Shown here one piece after another: positions 10,862 to 23,812 of a DNA stretch of 64,000 nt. The position numbers were made by a program, and so were the translations under genes. Every line of letters starts with the position of its first letter. Position 1 is the stretch's first letter. This DNA is from Macrocybe gigantea (Eukaryota; Basidiomycota; Agaricomycetes; Agaricales; Callistosporiaceae), in contig SJRY01000228.1 of assembly GCA_011319805.1 (NCBI GenBank), positions 930,001 through 994,000 of the forward strand, given 5' to 3'. The notes beneath the pieces are model-generated. The model was given only the letters and a program-made list of their open reading frames with translations. It did no database searches and was not told the DNA's origin.

Positions 10862-13800
10862 CTAAGACACACTCGTAGGCCCTTGGGCAGGTGGCGGTAT
10901 TGTGTCTTCCAGAAAACCAGGTAAAAATCTTTCCATCCTTTCATGGGTTGCAGTCCACAGCGTCCGTTGGCGTTCATCTCGTTCATCGGTTTCTAGTGAC
11001 GTCGTCGGTACGAGTATACTGGCAGCATTCATCACCAACAACATATTCTTGAGTGACTCGGGAACGGCTTCATACTGGAATTTGAATAAGACGGCTGCCA
11101 CTCCAAAAAGTAAGGTATCACTTGCCAACTGATCGCCTTTGTCGATGTTCATGAGCCGATCTAGCAGGTCCAGGATCTGTATCCAAAGAATTCGGAAGTC
11201 TGCTTTACCGTGACCTTCACGGACCTCAAAGTGCATGAATGTTTTGCATAGTAACGCAGATGCTCGTAAACGGGTCTCTGGCATGCCTTCTGGATCTCGT
11301 TGAAAGGTCCCCGCCTTTAAAAGTTCATCCAAGAGTGGGAAAACAACCCGGTTGAACACTTCATCCACCTGCGCATGATCAGCACCATCAAACATCGAGC
11401 CCGATCCCAGCAATATCCGTTGCAGGGTGCTGATGGCATTATGGCGCACTTCTCGCGCTGCATTTGAAGACTGCCGTGACAACGAGATAAGCAAAGGAAG
11501 GCACAACTGCCGCCATCCTGGGAGACATTGAGCTTTCGGAAGACATAATTTTGTTCAAAACACACCTTGGATGCTTGTCATCTGACTGCTTTCCAGTAGT
11601 TGGGGCAGCGGCTTGTAAAGGAGGGCCAACAGATCAACGGCTTTCTTGCCCCTCGCAACCTGGACGGAACTTCTCGCAAATTAGTCCAAAGAAGGGAATA
11701 TACTAAGCAGTTCTGCTGACTTCGCAGATGTAGGCGGTTCAACACCGCGCCCTTTAGGTCGCTTGCTTTCCGCAGAGGTTCCGGCTATGGTAGCAAAGTC
11801 GTCCAAGAGCATGATTAAACCTCCAAAATTCTCAAGGGTGACGGCTTGGGTGGGTCCATCAGCCAGGAGATTGGATATGAGGTCGAAAGATATACGCGCT
11901 GCCTCCGGATGGGGCAATGTGGAACGGACAAGTGCGAAGACCAGGTTCCACTCCGTCTGGGATCTGTTCACCATCGGTCAAACGAGGGAACATGCAAGGC
12001 CCGCGAAGCGTACTTTATAATGCCCCTGTGTTTCTGGATAATAAGCATCAATCCAGCCACTACTTGTTCTCCGACAGAAGTGGCAATGGAAACAGGCAAT
12101 CCAGATAAGAGGTCAAATGATACGTATACTTGGTCTCGAAGGGATGGCTGCAAAAATACTGGTTTAGTTTGTAAATATTTGAATCATTTGACACACCTTC
12201 TGGGCAAGAATGAGACAGAGCCGCAATAGGCCAACTACAGCACGTTCTATAAGAAGTACACTATATCGCGTCGACGAGGAGAGTAGTGCAGATAGATGCT
12301 CAAATACGACGGGCCTTGTTAAATGTGAATAATAAGCCCCGAAACAACCGTTGAACAGTACAACACACCATAGGTCCTCAATGTGTTGAGGCGCTTGACA
12401 TAGGATGCTTATCATGGTCTCCAGTAGAAACACAGAAGCTGGATCGTAAGGAATTGAGGAGAAATGCTCATCTTGAGTGGTAGGGGCATCGTCGTATTCC
12501 TGCTTCAGTCGAGCAACAGTCCTTTCGTGCGCCAGGGCCTCGAGTGCACGAACGGCAGCCACAAGAGGATCGAGGTCAAGCTGCCTGATTAATCTAGGTA
12601 GGCATAGCGAGGCCAAAGGAGGTTGACATGACTCACATGATCTGACTGTATAGTTCGTCCAAGCGGCAAGATGAGATGCAATCAATGGTACAAAGCGTGT
12701 TCTCCACATCGGTCTCCGTCGCCTCGGGTACCAGATTTTCCGAGCTACTGCTATATGGCGTCATCAGATATGAAGACAATGCAGATAGCAGTCCACCGTC
12801 GCCTCTTGCGACTGCCCGCTGAGGTTGCGTCCCGCGAAGTGGTATCATAGAAACGCCTCCAAGGAAATCTTCCATTTGGAGCATCCTTGTTGGCAACAAA
12901 GAGTGAAGGAAGAGGTTTTGGAACATTTCGAAAATCTGCAATTGCTGAGTGTGAAATCAAGGGTTTACACAGCTTATTCACCTGTGTCCAGCCATCACGT
13001 AGAGCGTTTCCATTCCCGTTTACGATATTGAAGAGCACAACCGCCGCCAACTGTCCCTTGAAATTTGTGCCAAACTTCACGGACAGATTGGAGACGGTGA
13101 CCGATTGGCCCTCTACTTCGACAACAGGATAGTTGGGTACTTGGGAAGGAAGAGAGTCCGAAAGCAGGGTGGTGGCTTGCGAGAGTGACACAACGACAAA
13201 GTCAAAGACATCGGGCAGATCGAAATGCCGTGCAAGCGTTGCGCATTGTCGGAACCCTGCTATGGCCCGCTGAATAATATACTCTTCTTCAAATGTGATG
13301 AAAGCATATGCGATCGTTGAGATAACAGGTTTCCAAGTGGCTTTGAACATTTCTTTGTCAAAGGCAGAGGTGTTGCACATCATGAATTTACCTTGGGAAT
13401 GGAGTCATATAGCGCCAATGTGAAGTAGTTGTTGGTGTGCGTACCGGCCTGGCGTGAACGTGCAAGCAACTCCTTCCAAGCGTATTCAAACCCGAGCTGG
13501 CCTGTATGTTCCTCCGGCATGACGATTTCCCGTTTCCGTATAGAATCATAGATGCTTTGCTAATTTGCATGTTTAACTCCGAGAACTCCCTGTGAAAACT
13601 ATGACGAAATGCTCACCAGAAATTCAGAGGAGAAATCTGACCCGTCGTTAACACCTCTCAGATTCTTCCTGTAATCTTCAATGGTCATCCGCTTCTGTTT
13701 GCCGGGATAGGACAACTGGTCAGCGTTTTTATTATAGAATCGATGTTTCCACGTACCCGGATTTGGGGGTTATGTAAATCAGTGTTTAATAGGATGACAG

Positions 13801-16383
13801 AATAAGCCAAGACATAAACTGCATCCTCGCTTTTGATTTCATCTAGCAGGGTTGACTTAGTACGCAAATAACCACGAATGACAGCTTATTATTGCCACCT
13901 GGTCCAGCAGCGAAGTAAATTGACGCAAACGTTTCCGTGATGCGGGATATTTGTTGTGCCTCCCCAGGAAGTCGGAAAGTCTCTAGAAGCTCGCGCATGG
14001 CATCTGCAATAGGTTTCTTGAAATGAAGTCAGTATAACGACATGATTATTCATGGGTGCAAGAGGAACAGACCCCTTTGAAATCGAAAAGCTCGATGAAT
14101 GCCTTCAAGATGTCGATGTTATCCGGCTTGGATATGAAATCCCCAAGTAAGCGTTTATCTAGCCTTGTGCATCCTTTCAAAAATCTGGCAAGACTCTCAG
14201 CTTTGGAAACAGTTGGAGAAAGGTCGGCGTAAATCAGCTGATTCTCCTCCAAGAAGGCCAGTCCTGCTTTGGGTTTTGTGTTAAAGCGAGCAGCACCAGC
14301 CAGGATCAATTGTTTCTGTGATTTTGCTTGCAACAAGGACATTATTGATTGGAAGTTCTATCAAGTGTCCATGAAACAAGGACGCGCCCGGCACAAGAGC
14401 GTCACATACCGACGGCCATAGTTCCGCTGACTAAACAAGTGAGAAGACTTAGTACGCGCGGTAACGTTGACGTGGTGAACTATACCAACACCCTCGATTC
14501 TCAAAGCCATGTCATTAACAAAAGCTAGGAGTAGGTCTAGGCACAGGTACTGTGCATTTCTCTGTTGTGCGTCTTCTTGGATTTGTTCCGGTGTATAGAC
14601 CGTCTGCTCAAATGAGACGATGTCACGCGTAGTCGAGAAAAAGAAGACTTTGCACCTTTGTCAGAAAGTCCATGAGACGCTGGAAGAGATTCTCGCAGTT
14701 GATATCGCAATCATAATTTGCGTATAGATCGACCATAAAGCTCGGGTGACGGGATATGAGACCCAAGGTTTCGAGAAATAGGCTCCGTGTTTCTCCTTTG
14801 GCGGGAACAACCAGGATACGCGAAGGTGTGATGGTCCCAGTGCCACCATCGGAATCCTTGTCTCGGTCGTCGGAATGTAGGAGAGGGGTCCCGGATCGAG
14901 GCGTCGCAGGTTGGGCTATTGCCTTCTTTGTTCCCTTTTCTTGGAAAGTGGATGGGGCCAACCTGTCTATTGTGAACGCCAAGAAGAGCTCTTGTTGCAA
15001 CTTGAGATGAGGGCGCATGGTATCTATCACGGACGAAATTGTGCGCAAACTGGAATGCAGAAGCGTGATATTTTCGGAACGTGCGAGTTGGAGCAGGTAT
15101 TTACAACCAGAGTCGAGAACAATATTTGCGAGTGACGGAAATGCAGGGATTAGAGGACCCGCTTCCTCAAATGCCGCATTCAGAATTCCAAGCGCGATGA
15201 GTCTCGTGGAGTCCGTGTGTTGTTGATCACTTGGATCCAAGACATTGACAAGCACGCGTAGCAATTCAAGGATGGATGGCAGGCCGTCTGTAAATAGTGA
15301 TTGGTTCTGTCATCGCGAAAACATGAGGCAAATAACATACATTGAAGACGTTCGGAATTGGGCGTTGTAGGAGTTCTTACACTGGGAGGCTCGCCACCTT
15401 GCGAGGCCACTTCTTCCATTGATGCCACATTAATCGGATCTGACGAAGGCAAGGCCATTTTGATCTCGCTCTCTCCGACATCTTCTTCTCCTTGTCTTAG
15501 CCTTTCCTCTTCAACTTCAGGATCCAGATGATGGAGCCTGGAAAAGACTTTGCGAACCAAAGCGTGCATGGTGCCTTCCGCTGATCGCCTGAGAGTTTCT
15601 GACAACATGATGAGTCGACAGAAGCTCATCTAGAAAGCCCCTTACCACTCAAGCGAATCTGGCAACACGTCGTCAACACCGTTTCGAGCATCTCGCACAC
15701 TTCGATGTCGCCAAGCACGTCTCCTACACTTCCACACAGGCAATCCTCAATCACGTTCATAATCTTCAGTAGCACGACTTCATCTCCAGAAGAATCGCTT
15801 GCTTCAAATTTGCAGTGGGATACCGTGCTACTCAGTTCTGCCAGCGCAATATCCAGAGCCAAGGACTCCGTGGATATGATTTCGGATACGAACAAATTGT
15901 GCAGTGCGGACAAGGCCGCAGAGGTTATGGGACCTGTGGATAGTGGGGATCGTATGATAGCGAAGAATGGAGCTAAAATTACAGGCAGTTCGAGCGTGCT
16001 GATGTCTGCAGATTGGTGAGTTTCGGAACGGACGTAGTAAGCGAAGTTGTCGACGTACCCTCCACGTCCCTTAATATCTTTTTAAGTTCCTGAAAACCGT
16101 TCATGAGCTCTGCCTCCTTGTTTATCCTCCTGGCTGATGATTGAAGGGTGGAATACGACGTCGAGATCCTCAAACCTAGGCTACTGCCCAAAGCCAAGTC
16201 TTTCGCGCTCATGACGTGGGTCGAGGAAGCCCAACGTGAGTTTTTCCGCATCGCCGACGTGACGGACAAAATTTCGGAATACAGGACATGTTCCTTTGAG
16301 ACAGAATTGCGGACTGACGATACCTGCCCTGACGAGGCCATCAAGGAGTACAGCAGCATGAACTTGTCTACCAAGATATCCAT
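10862..16383 (-). CDS. Large ARF guanine-nucleotide exchange factor (GBF1/Gea type, Sec7 domain)
   Basis: This large ARF-GEF activates Arf1 at the early Golgi for COPI coat assembly. The N-terminal DCB region shows the family signature YSEILSVTSAMRKNSRW. The Sec7 domain spans about 14340-13390, with GAARFNTKPKAGLAFLEEN and the catalytic glutamic finger in FRLPGEAQQISRIT. It continues through YSVILLNTDLHNP. Helical HDS repeats follow to the C-terminus, which ends at 10862 with a Pro-rich tail. No lesion is visible across the many introns. I took the ATG at 16383 (MDILVDKF), but an in-frame stretch reaches 16551, so the exact start is unsure. The gene ends tail-to-tail with the b561 gene, 48 bp apart. 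Confidence 0.87.
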
Positions 16384-16608
16384 GCTATCGCCGCTGATGT
16401 AATCTGTTTGGTTTTGGGGGGTCTGACAAGCAGAAGATATAGGTTCCTCTCTATTGTACAGCTTTATATACGGTAACCACAGCGAACACGTCAGAAATAC
16501 GTATCTTGAACGTGGAGGAGTGTGACGATGCAGGTTAAGTATTCCATTCATCCGGCATGTGCTACGCCAGACACGGGAAAAACTTGAATGACGTTCGATT
16601 GCAACGAA

Positions 16609-17865
16609 TCACGAAGACCCTTCAGTTTCTCCGACACGCGCTGCCATAGCGGCTTGTCCAGCAGCAGTCGCGGCAAGACGAGATCTCTTCCTCTCAGCGT
16701 CTGGTTGGTACAGTATATTATAACGTGTCACATCGTAGGAGGTTTGAAGACATACCAGCTTCTTTCTCTTTTTCTATCTCGGATACGATCGCTTCAATTT
16801 CCGACAATTCAAGATTCTATCAGAATCAAGCTCAGCGGTTGATTCTGTGATATGAAGCAGCAAACACGCACTGTGACTTTGCCATAACTCTCCATAACAG
16901 TTATCTCGATATTTTTCGCTCCCGTCTGCACTACCTCTAGGAGACTTTTTACGGTTAGTTTAATGCTTTCTTCTCGTGATAGGTCGTCCTTATGGTTTTC
17001 TCCAAAAATTCGCGGACTGTCTTTGATGACCGTCCAATGGCATTGGCCTTGCGAAGGAATTACTTATGTTCTGTGATTGGCGGGGACAGTGACTCTTACC
17101 TTCCAAGCGCTGTAGATACCACTCGGTTCTGTCTGGTAGAGGCGTGGCTGCGTGTCATTTGGATCAAATCCGACGATTAGAGTTGAGATTCCAAACGGTC
17201 TGACGCCTCCAGATTGTGTATACCTCTGGAATCGGGTAGATGAGCCCATTCGATGTTAATCGTCGTTGATGTTTTACAAACCTGTTGTACGCCAGCAATG
17301 TGACGGGTGATGTATTCGACCGTAACAGGGTCCTCGACAGTTAACCGATGGCTTTGACATTCTATCCGCGCCTTATCAATGAGCACCCGCCCATCTGCGG
17401 TCAATCCTGAGAAATGCACATGCAATTAAGTCCTGGTTGTGAAGTAGAATGTAACGATGGCGTACCCGCGAAAGCTAGACAAACGTGATCATCTAGCATG
17501 ACGACTTTCCTGACCGTACGCGGATCTTGCAATTGGAGGATCGACTTCTTTTCAACCCCCAAGACTACTACGTCCTTTCCTCGAACACCGACCTGAAGAT
17601 CCATGATGTGAGCAAGGGTTTCAAGATCGGAAGCCACATAGAACCCACAGCGCAAGTTCCTTTTCGTACGGCTTCGAGCGCGTATTCAACCTGTTTTGAA
17701 TTCAAGTTCACAACAATGTACGGCTCGACGGAAGGGCCGATCCTTGCCTGGAATAAATGCCCATCGGGAGAAAATACGGTGAGAGCTGTGGGACAATGAG
17801 CAAGTTCGCGCTGATCCTGAATATGTGAGAGAATAGGACCTACCACGATCGTAGGACCTCGACAT
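16609..17865 (-). CDS. PRE6: 20S proteasome subunit alpha-4 (PSMA7 / Pre6 type)
   Basis: A structural alpha-ring subunit of the 20S proteasome. The start (17865) gives [20 protein letters not shown], the alpha-subunit signature, followed by [19 protein letters not shown]. Further segments are [54 protein letters not shown] and a Lys/Glu-rich C-terminal helix ending at TGA (16609-16611). The ending GETEGSS and the KEKEAEAERKR helix are typical of alpha-4. Introns are short and all joints keep the frame. The start codon lies 132 bp from that of the C78 peptidase on the other strand. Confidence 0.93.
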
Positions 17866-17997
17866 CGCGTAACAGAAAGAGGACTACACGATAGATTATT
17901 GAGACTTTTGGAAGAGGACACGCGTCGCTCGGTATGACTTGCCGCTTATGGATGTCTCGACCACGTGAGGCTCACGGTATCATGCCAGCCTCGAAAT

Positions 17998-19450
17998 ATG
18001 CAGTCGAAAGCCATGCCTTCGCTTAAAGAAAATGACACATTTTGGCACGCTGCTTTGAACAGTCCACCTCCTTCGAACTGTACCCCAGGCACGTCATCTC
18101 ATGATAAACCAAACGCCAGGACAAAGAACCGTATTGCTAGGCCTTATTCTGCTTTTAAAAAAGCTCCTTTTGAAAGCACAAGCAAGGTTCAACAAGTCGC
18201 GCCGTCCTCTGCTACGAGAGAACAGTCCACATAGGGAGGGAATTTTGGGACGCTGGATGGGGCTGTGGGTACGCATCAGGAAATATCGTTACTTCTTGTC
18301 GCTCAATTTTGGTAGTTACCGGAATTTCTTGATGGCTTGTGCAGCCCTCATGGACCAGCCGTTTCAGCCACTGTATTTTCCGCTCCTCGACCATCCCATT
18401 GGTCCCGGAATTAGAAACCTCCAAGTTTGGATAGAATCTGCTTGGAAAGCCGGTGAGCATTATTCTCACTATTTCCCCTATCAAACAGTTCAGCTCATTG
18501 CTTTCGCTTTACAAGGCTTTGATGTCGAGGGTTCCACAGAGCTGAGGAGCTGGTGGGCACAAAGAAATGGGTCGGTGCGTCAGGTACGCAGTTTCTGAAT
18601 CGACTGGATCTACCGTCTTAGCGACCTCGCAAGATCTTTGGGTGGCCCTGTCTTGGCGAGGTATACCGTGAGCTTGTGGCCATATGCATCCTCGGTTCAC
18701 TGTCTCATGTTAGATAAGTGTCGAGCTAGCAGATTTCGACTGTCAGAACAAGCCACGAGGTATTGCATCCCGTATTGCCGTCTCGCGTTATTGAGAGTTT
18801 GCACAGGGGCGAAAGAGGTGATAAACTGGGTTGTCAGCTATTTTTCGCCGAAAGCTCCGGCGACTTCACCTAGCAATAAACTGGATGCTCTTGTTGGCGC
18901 GTCGCCTATAGTGGTAACGGACCGGATGCCCCTCATCCTCCAGTATAAGGGGCATTCAGTGACAATCGTAGGATACGAAGTCTCCAAGAAGGGTACGATC
19001 TATCTTCTCTGCTTTGATCCGTCACGGTAAGCCGAATTTTGCACTTGCGTTGCGCTTTCATAACAAGAAATAGCACGTACAATAAGGCAACGAGAGATGC
19101 AGCTATAATGCTATTCCGATCAGGTCCATCTGATGCGAGCGCCTGGGGTAAAAAATTGGACCAGTCCGGTTCTAATCCTGGATGCTCAACAACACACCCC
19201 ATTGTCATAGACGATGCTGGGTCTGGTAACGTCAAGTCGCTTGAGCACCCCTCGCGTCTCTTGGCCCAGTTTCGGTTGAATCTGGAAAAGATGCAGTCAG
19301 TAAATCCTTCCTTCGCTGGACTGCTCCAAGTCATCTGACGATCAACTCAGGAAGAAACAGTATCAAATTCTGTATTTTCCAATGACAGAACCCCTCACTG
19401 ACTTTGAGAAGTTACAAAGACGTGTCGTCAGGAGCACGAAGGTCTGTTAA
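17998..19450 (+). CDS. C78-family cysteine peptidase (DUF1671; ZUP1/Mug105-like deubiquitinase), apparent frameshift
   Basis: Family C78 contains UFM1 proteases and the ubiquitin-specific ZUP1/Mug105 enzymes; a fungal member is more likely the latter. The catalytic Cys segment is EFWDAGWGCGYRNFLMACAA, reached by splicing at about 18269-18316. WRGIPVELADFD follows. The His/Asp part is LQYKGHSVTIVGYE and CFDPSR, so the Cys-His-Asp triad is present. The gene ends at TAA 19450. A probable GC-AG intron (18089-18140) joins NCTPG to LILLLKKLLLKAQA. Just after that, near 18185, the frame must shift by one base to enter GSTSRAVLCYERTVHI; no intron explains it. The start is taken at ATG 17998, but an upstream ATG (17934) could encode a zinc-finger-like N-terminus. 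Confidence 0.8.
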
Positions 19451-19746
19451 CAACAAGCACTCGGCGTTCTCGGATGATGAGCGTCCTTGAAATCCATGCC
19501 GTGTCTTCTCAAGACAAAGGACGATCGAATGATTTGCGCAATGAACATGCCTATTAGACCACCATTGTATATTATACACACTATCAATAGTCTAGAATGA
19601 TTGCAACGCCTAGTCCAAATGAGAGACTGAATCATGCAACGATCATCGCAGTATCGTGATCAGTATTTCTTTCTGCACGAGTGGAAGCATCAACAGGGGT
19701 TGCAATCCGGAGATTGGTGGCAGGTCCAAAGCAGCGACGGCGCTCC

Positions 19747-21034
19747 TCAACGCCCTCTCCCAGCCTCCTCCACTTTGTACCCACCTCCGCGCATGATACC
19801 CTCTCTGTCCATTCTGACGGCCTCACTCATGAAATCACGGTAACCGCCGCTCCTCAGCTGGACAAGGTCCTCGTACGCGTACCACTCATCTTGTAACGGG
19901 ACGTGGGGCATATCTGGAACGGCGCTCTGCGCTGAGCGTGACCTGAGCAGCCTGGTGCTGGGCTGCAGCGCGGAAGCGGCAGATGATGCGGCCGAACGCG
20001 CCGCTGTGCGTTTGAGCGTTTCGGCGCGCGACTTGGCGACAATCCTGGCTGCGCTCTTGTCGCTCGTCTCAAGTTTGTCAATGATCTCCCGCCTGCCTTT
20101 TTCGCGCTCTTCTCGTTCTTCTTCCACTTCACGTTGTAGCTCCAACGCACGCTGCCGTCGCGAGCGACGCTCATTTTCTTCCTGATCTTTCAGCGCTTGC
20201 GCGTAAGCTTCTTCGCGCTGGATGTTGAGTTCTATAAGGGCGGCATTCGCGGCACGATAGGTGGCTATGCGAGCCTCCGTTTGTGGGATATCGATGTCGT
20301 TTATGAGGTTGAAGGCTAGGAATGTGGTTGAACAGAGCAGCATATATATCGCGACATGGATGGGACGCACTGATGTCCTCGACTTCCTCTAGGTAATCGT
20401 TATAGGAGCGCAAGTCGGGAAAATCTTCGCGGCGTTTGTTGAACCTGCAAAAAGGTCAACTCGCTGCATGTAGAGGAGAGATTGAGACTCGACTCCTTTG
20501 CGACACGCCGCCTGACGGCGACTTCCTTTTCGACACCCAAGTCTTCGAATGTTTGTGGCGTAAATGCCAGCTTCCTCAGCACCTTGCCGCAAATCGGACA
20601 TGGAGCTGGACCGAGAGTGAAGAGGCGGTCAATGCATGACTCGCACCTGTCTCCGATGGCATGCACCTCAGCAAGACAAGAAACATGTAGAAATACCAGA
20701 CGGACATCTTGTGATAGCACGAGCTGACCAGAAGTCGTAGTTTTGGATTCAGATAACGATCGCTCTTGCATACAGGACATTGGTCATCCATAGACTGCAT
20801 ATTTCGGTGACAATGTGAGAGGGGTTGACGTTGCACAGCACAACATGAGGCTGACGAAATATTCTGTGGTCTTGCCTGTAGCATCTTTGACTCCTCCTCC
20901 GAACACGGTTGTGGAAGTGCTCTGAATCTGAGGGGTAGAAGAGCGCGTATGAGAGTTAGTGGATGGTTGGCCGCCCTTCTTGACGGTCTTGCCCGGAGCC
21001 AGCCTCCAAAGCTGCCTCTAGTGGTGGAGGCCAT
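19747..21034 (-). CDS. TFB3: TFIIH / CDK-activating kinase assembly factor MAT1 (Tfb3)
   Basis: Tfb3/MAT1 joins the Kin28/CDK7-cyclin module to core TFIIH in transcription and repair. A C3HC4 RING finger is visible, beginning CPVCKSDRYLNPKLRLLVSS. It continues with CYHKMCESCIDRLF and CPICGKVLRK. Then come EDLGVEKEVAVRRRVAKEF, DFPDLRSYNDYLEEVEDI and FNLINDIDIPQTEARI, the MAT1 core, followed by a long charged coiled coil (EVEEEREEREKGRREI). The tail ends at 19747. The annotated start 21034 gives a basic leader before the RING; a start just before MDDQCPVCK is also possible. Divergent from the extradiol dioxygenase with 119 bp between starts. Confidence 0.92.
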
Positions 21035-21153
21035 GATGCGTGATGTGATTTACGTAATCGATAATGACCTTGCTAAGAGTGATTAATGATCGTCTGCATA
21101 TGTCCTGACATTTAAACGGCTCGCCGTTCTCTTGCTGATCATCACCGTGTGCG

Positions 21154-22319
21154 ATGGCTCTATCGATCGCGACGTCTGCCGAATGGCGCAAGGCGCTGGA
21201 TGAACTTCCCTCAACGCCCAACAACATTCCATCCTTCTTCTTTGGCCATGGATCACCATTTCTCGCATTTTCAGAGTCGGATGGCAATTCCTCCAAGTAC
21301 TCTACAATGGGTGCGCACGCGGGACCATCCGGCCCATTGGCGGCGTTTCTCAGAGACTTTGGGCCTGCGCTTCTGCAAAAGTACAAGCCCAAGGCGATCG
21401 TCGTCTTTAGCGCCCACTGGGAAACATACAATGAGCGGCTAGGTAACCACCCTGGTGACGTCTTCAGGAAAATGCTAACATTTGGCTGGATGCCAGTGAC
21501 TGATTACGGCGACGAGAACCCGCTGTTGATGGACTACTACGGATTTCAGCCGTACCTGTACAGGCTCAAATTCAAGTCCAAGGGAAACTCGGAGTTGTCG
21601 CACAGGGTGGTCGAGTTGTTTAAAGAGGTAAAGCGGACGGCTGAGACTGGCGGATTCAGATTGATGAGACAACCTGCTTGATAGTCAGGCCAGCATGCGC
21701 GCACGACACCTGTGACGGAAGCTCGCGGAGAGGACGGAAGAGGCTTCAGCGGGCCGGGTTTCGACCACGGCGTGTTTGTGCCATTCCGACTGATGTTTGG
21801 AGAAGAGTTTTTGGAGATACCGGTTGTCCAAGCCTCCATCGATTCCAGCATGAGCCCAGGGGACAACTGGGCTGTCGGTGAGGCTATACGAACGCTGAGG
21901 TAGTTGAAGGATCTCTTGATTTACTTGATAAACTGATGGACCTCGCACGGACAGGCAGGAGGGAGTGCTTATCCTATCTGGCGGTCTGACGGTGCACAAT
22001 CTCAGAGACTTGAGTTCATTCAACCCGGAGACTGCCAAGCCAGAGCACAAGGCATTTGACAAGGCCATCATCGACGCGGTCCTTGTACCTGATGTGAGTA
22101 GCATTGCACGCATTTATACGCATGTACAGACGACTGCTGCAGGAAGAAGAGCGAAAGGCTGCGATGGTGAATCTGATGCGGCACCCTGGCTTCCGGGCGA
22201 GTCATCCGCGGGAGGACCACTTTGTGCCGCTATACGTGGCTGCCGGGGCGGGGAAAGGTGGGGGCGTGCGTGTAGTTACGAGTTTGTATGGGGCGCCGAC
22301 GATCGCGTTTGGCGTGTGA
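21154..22319 (+). CDS. LigB-type (class III) extradiol ring-cleavage dioxygenase
   Basis: Class III non-heme Fe(II) dioxygenases open aromatic catechol-type rings; the eukaryotic DODA-like branch acts on DOPA-like substrates. Residues expected to bind iron are visible: the His of FFFGHGSPFLAF, the His in VVFSAHWETYNE and GPGFDHGVFVPFRLMFGEE. VLILSGGLTVHNLRDL precedes the C-terminal part, which ends SLYGAPTIAFGV at TGA 22319. About four short introns interrupt it. Start ATG 21154 (MALSIATSAEWRKAL). The true substrate cannot be read from the sequence. Confidence 0.88.
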
Positions 22320-22534
22320 ACTACTTACATAATAGAACAACGTAGCGGCATCTCGGCTGTGCTACTTGACCAGCGCAGCGCGCATTTTCAAAGTCCAAAA
22401 AGCCCAAGTCCCTCCTTTCCTCCCCATGTCTCGCCCGGTCCGCCTCCAGATACCCGACCACGGCTCCGCCACTGCCGACCAGCCCGTTGAACCTATCACT
22501 CCCCCCTCTCCCCTCTCACTCCGAGCAGAGCATC

Positions 22535-23812
22535 ATGGACACTGCTCTCCAGCCCAGAGCCATTTACCAAGGCCAGATGCACTCTGCCAGCATGCCGGAC
22601 ATTGCGCCTTTTGCACCTTCCCCTCAGCCTGTATCCAGAGTCCTGGAGAACGAGCGGGTCCATTTGCACAGGACCGGCCTCGAGCTATCCGACTTTGAAG
22701 TCCGCGGAACGCTAGGTTCGGGTTGGCGCTTCTTATCTACCTCGCAGAACATAACTCGGTTCTTCTTTGCCTTTCTTTCTTTTTCTTTCTTTCATAGGAA
22801 CTGGCACCTTTGGCAGAGTGCTTCTTGTCCGGCACAGATCCTCCACCTCACAGGGCGCGCACAGCCATTTCGCCATGAAAGTGCTCAGCAAGGCCAAGAT
22901 TGTGCAACTCCGCCAGGTCGAGCATGTCAACGCAGAGCGTTACATACTCTCCAGAGTCCACCATCCCTTTGTTGTAGACCTTTTCGCCACCTTCCAGGAC
23001 CGACTTAACGTCTACATGCTCATGTCCTACGTCCCAGGTGGCGAACTCTTCACCCACCTCCGACGCGCTCAGCGTTTCACCCCTGATGTGACCCGTTTCT
23101 ATCTTGCAACCATCATTCTCGCTCTTAGATACCTCCATTCATTCAACATCATATACCGGGACTTGAAACCCGAAAATCTCCTTCTCGATTCCCGTGGTTA
23201 CCTTCGCCTCACCGACTTTGGTTTTGCTAAAATCGTCGATGATCGCACCTGGACTCTTTGTGGCACACCCGAATATCTGGCACCGGAGATCATTCAATCA
23301 GATGGTCACGGAAAGGCCGCCGACTGGTGGGCATGCGGTGTCCTTTGCTACGAGATGCTCGTTGGCTACCCTCCCTTCTTCGATGAGTCTCCTTATGGCA
23401 TCTATGAGAAAATCCTGAGGGGTCACGTCCATTGGCCTCGAACCATGGATCGGCTGTCTCGTGATCTCATAAGGGCTTTCCTCAATCCCGACCGCACTCA
23501 ACGCCTCGGAAATATGATCGGCGGTCCTCAGGACGTTCTCGATCATCCCTGGTTCAGAGGCGTCGACTGGGATGCCTTGGAGCGCAGGGAGATAAGCGTC
23601 CGTTTCTGCCTTTTGGTCCGCAGAGCCATCACTGACTTTTTCGTTTACAGGCGCCGATCATCCCGCATACCTCGTCCGTGGACGATACCCGCCATTTCTT
23701 GCACCTCCCGCCTCCGCCCATGGAAGAAATGCCCGGATTTGCAGGCGAAGAGCAGCCACCAGCTCTGGAAGATCGTTTCGATCCGATTTCCTACCATTTC
23801 CTCGAATTTTGA
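22535..23812 (+). CDS. cAMP-dependent protein kinase catalytic subunit
   Basis: An AGC serine/threonine kinase that transmits cAMP signals for nutrient and developmental control. After a short N-terminus (MDTALQPRAIYQGQ from ATG 22535) come the glycine loop GTGTFGRV, the catalytic Lys in FAMKVLSK, YRDLKPENLLL, DFGFAK, the activation loop TWTLCGTPEYLAPEI and the PKA-typical WWACGVLCYEMLVGYPPFF. The C-terminal AGC tail ends FLEF-stop, matching the FxxF hydrophobic motif that closes PKA. One intron splits the glycine loop (about 22713-22798) and another precedes the tail (about 23599-23651). An in-register upstream ATG at 22426 would need an extra intron. Confidence 0.93.
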
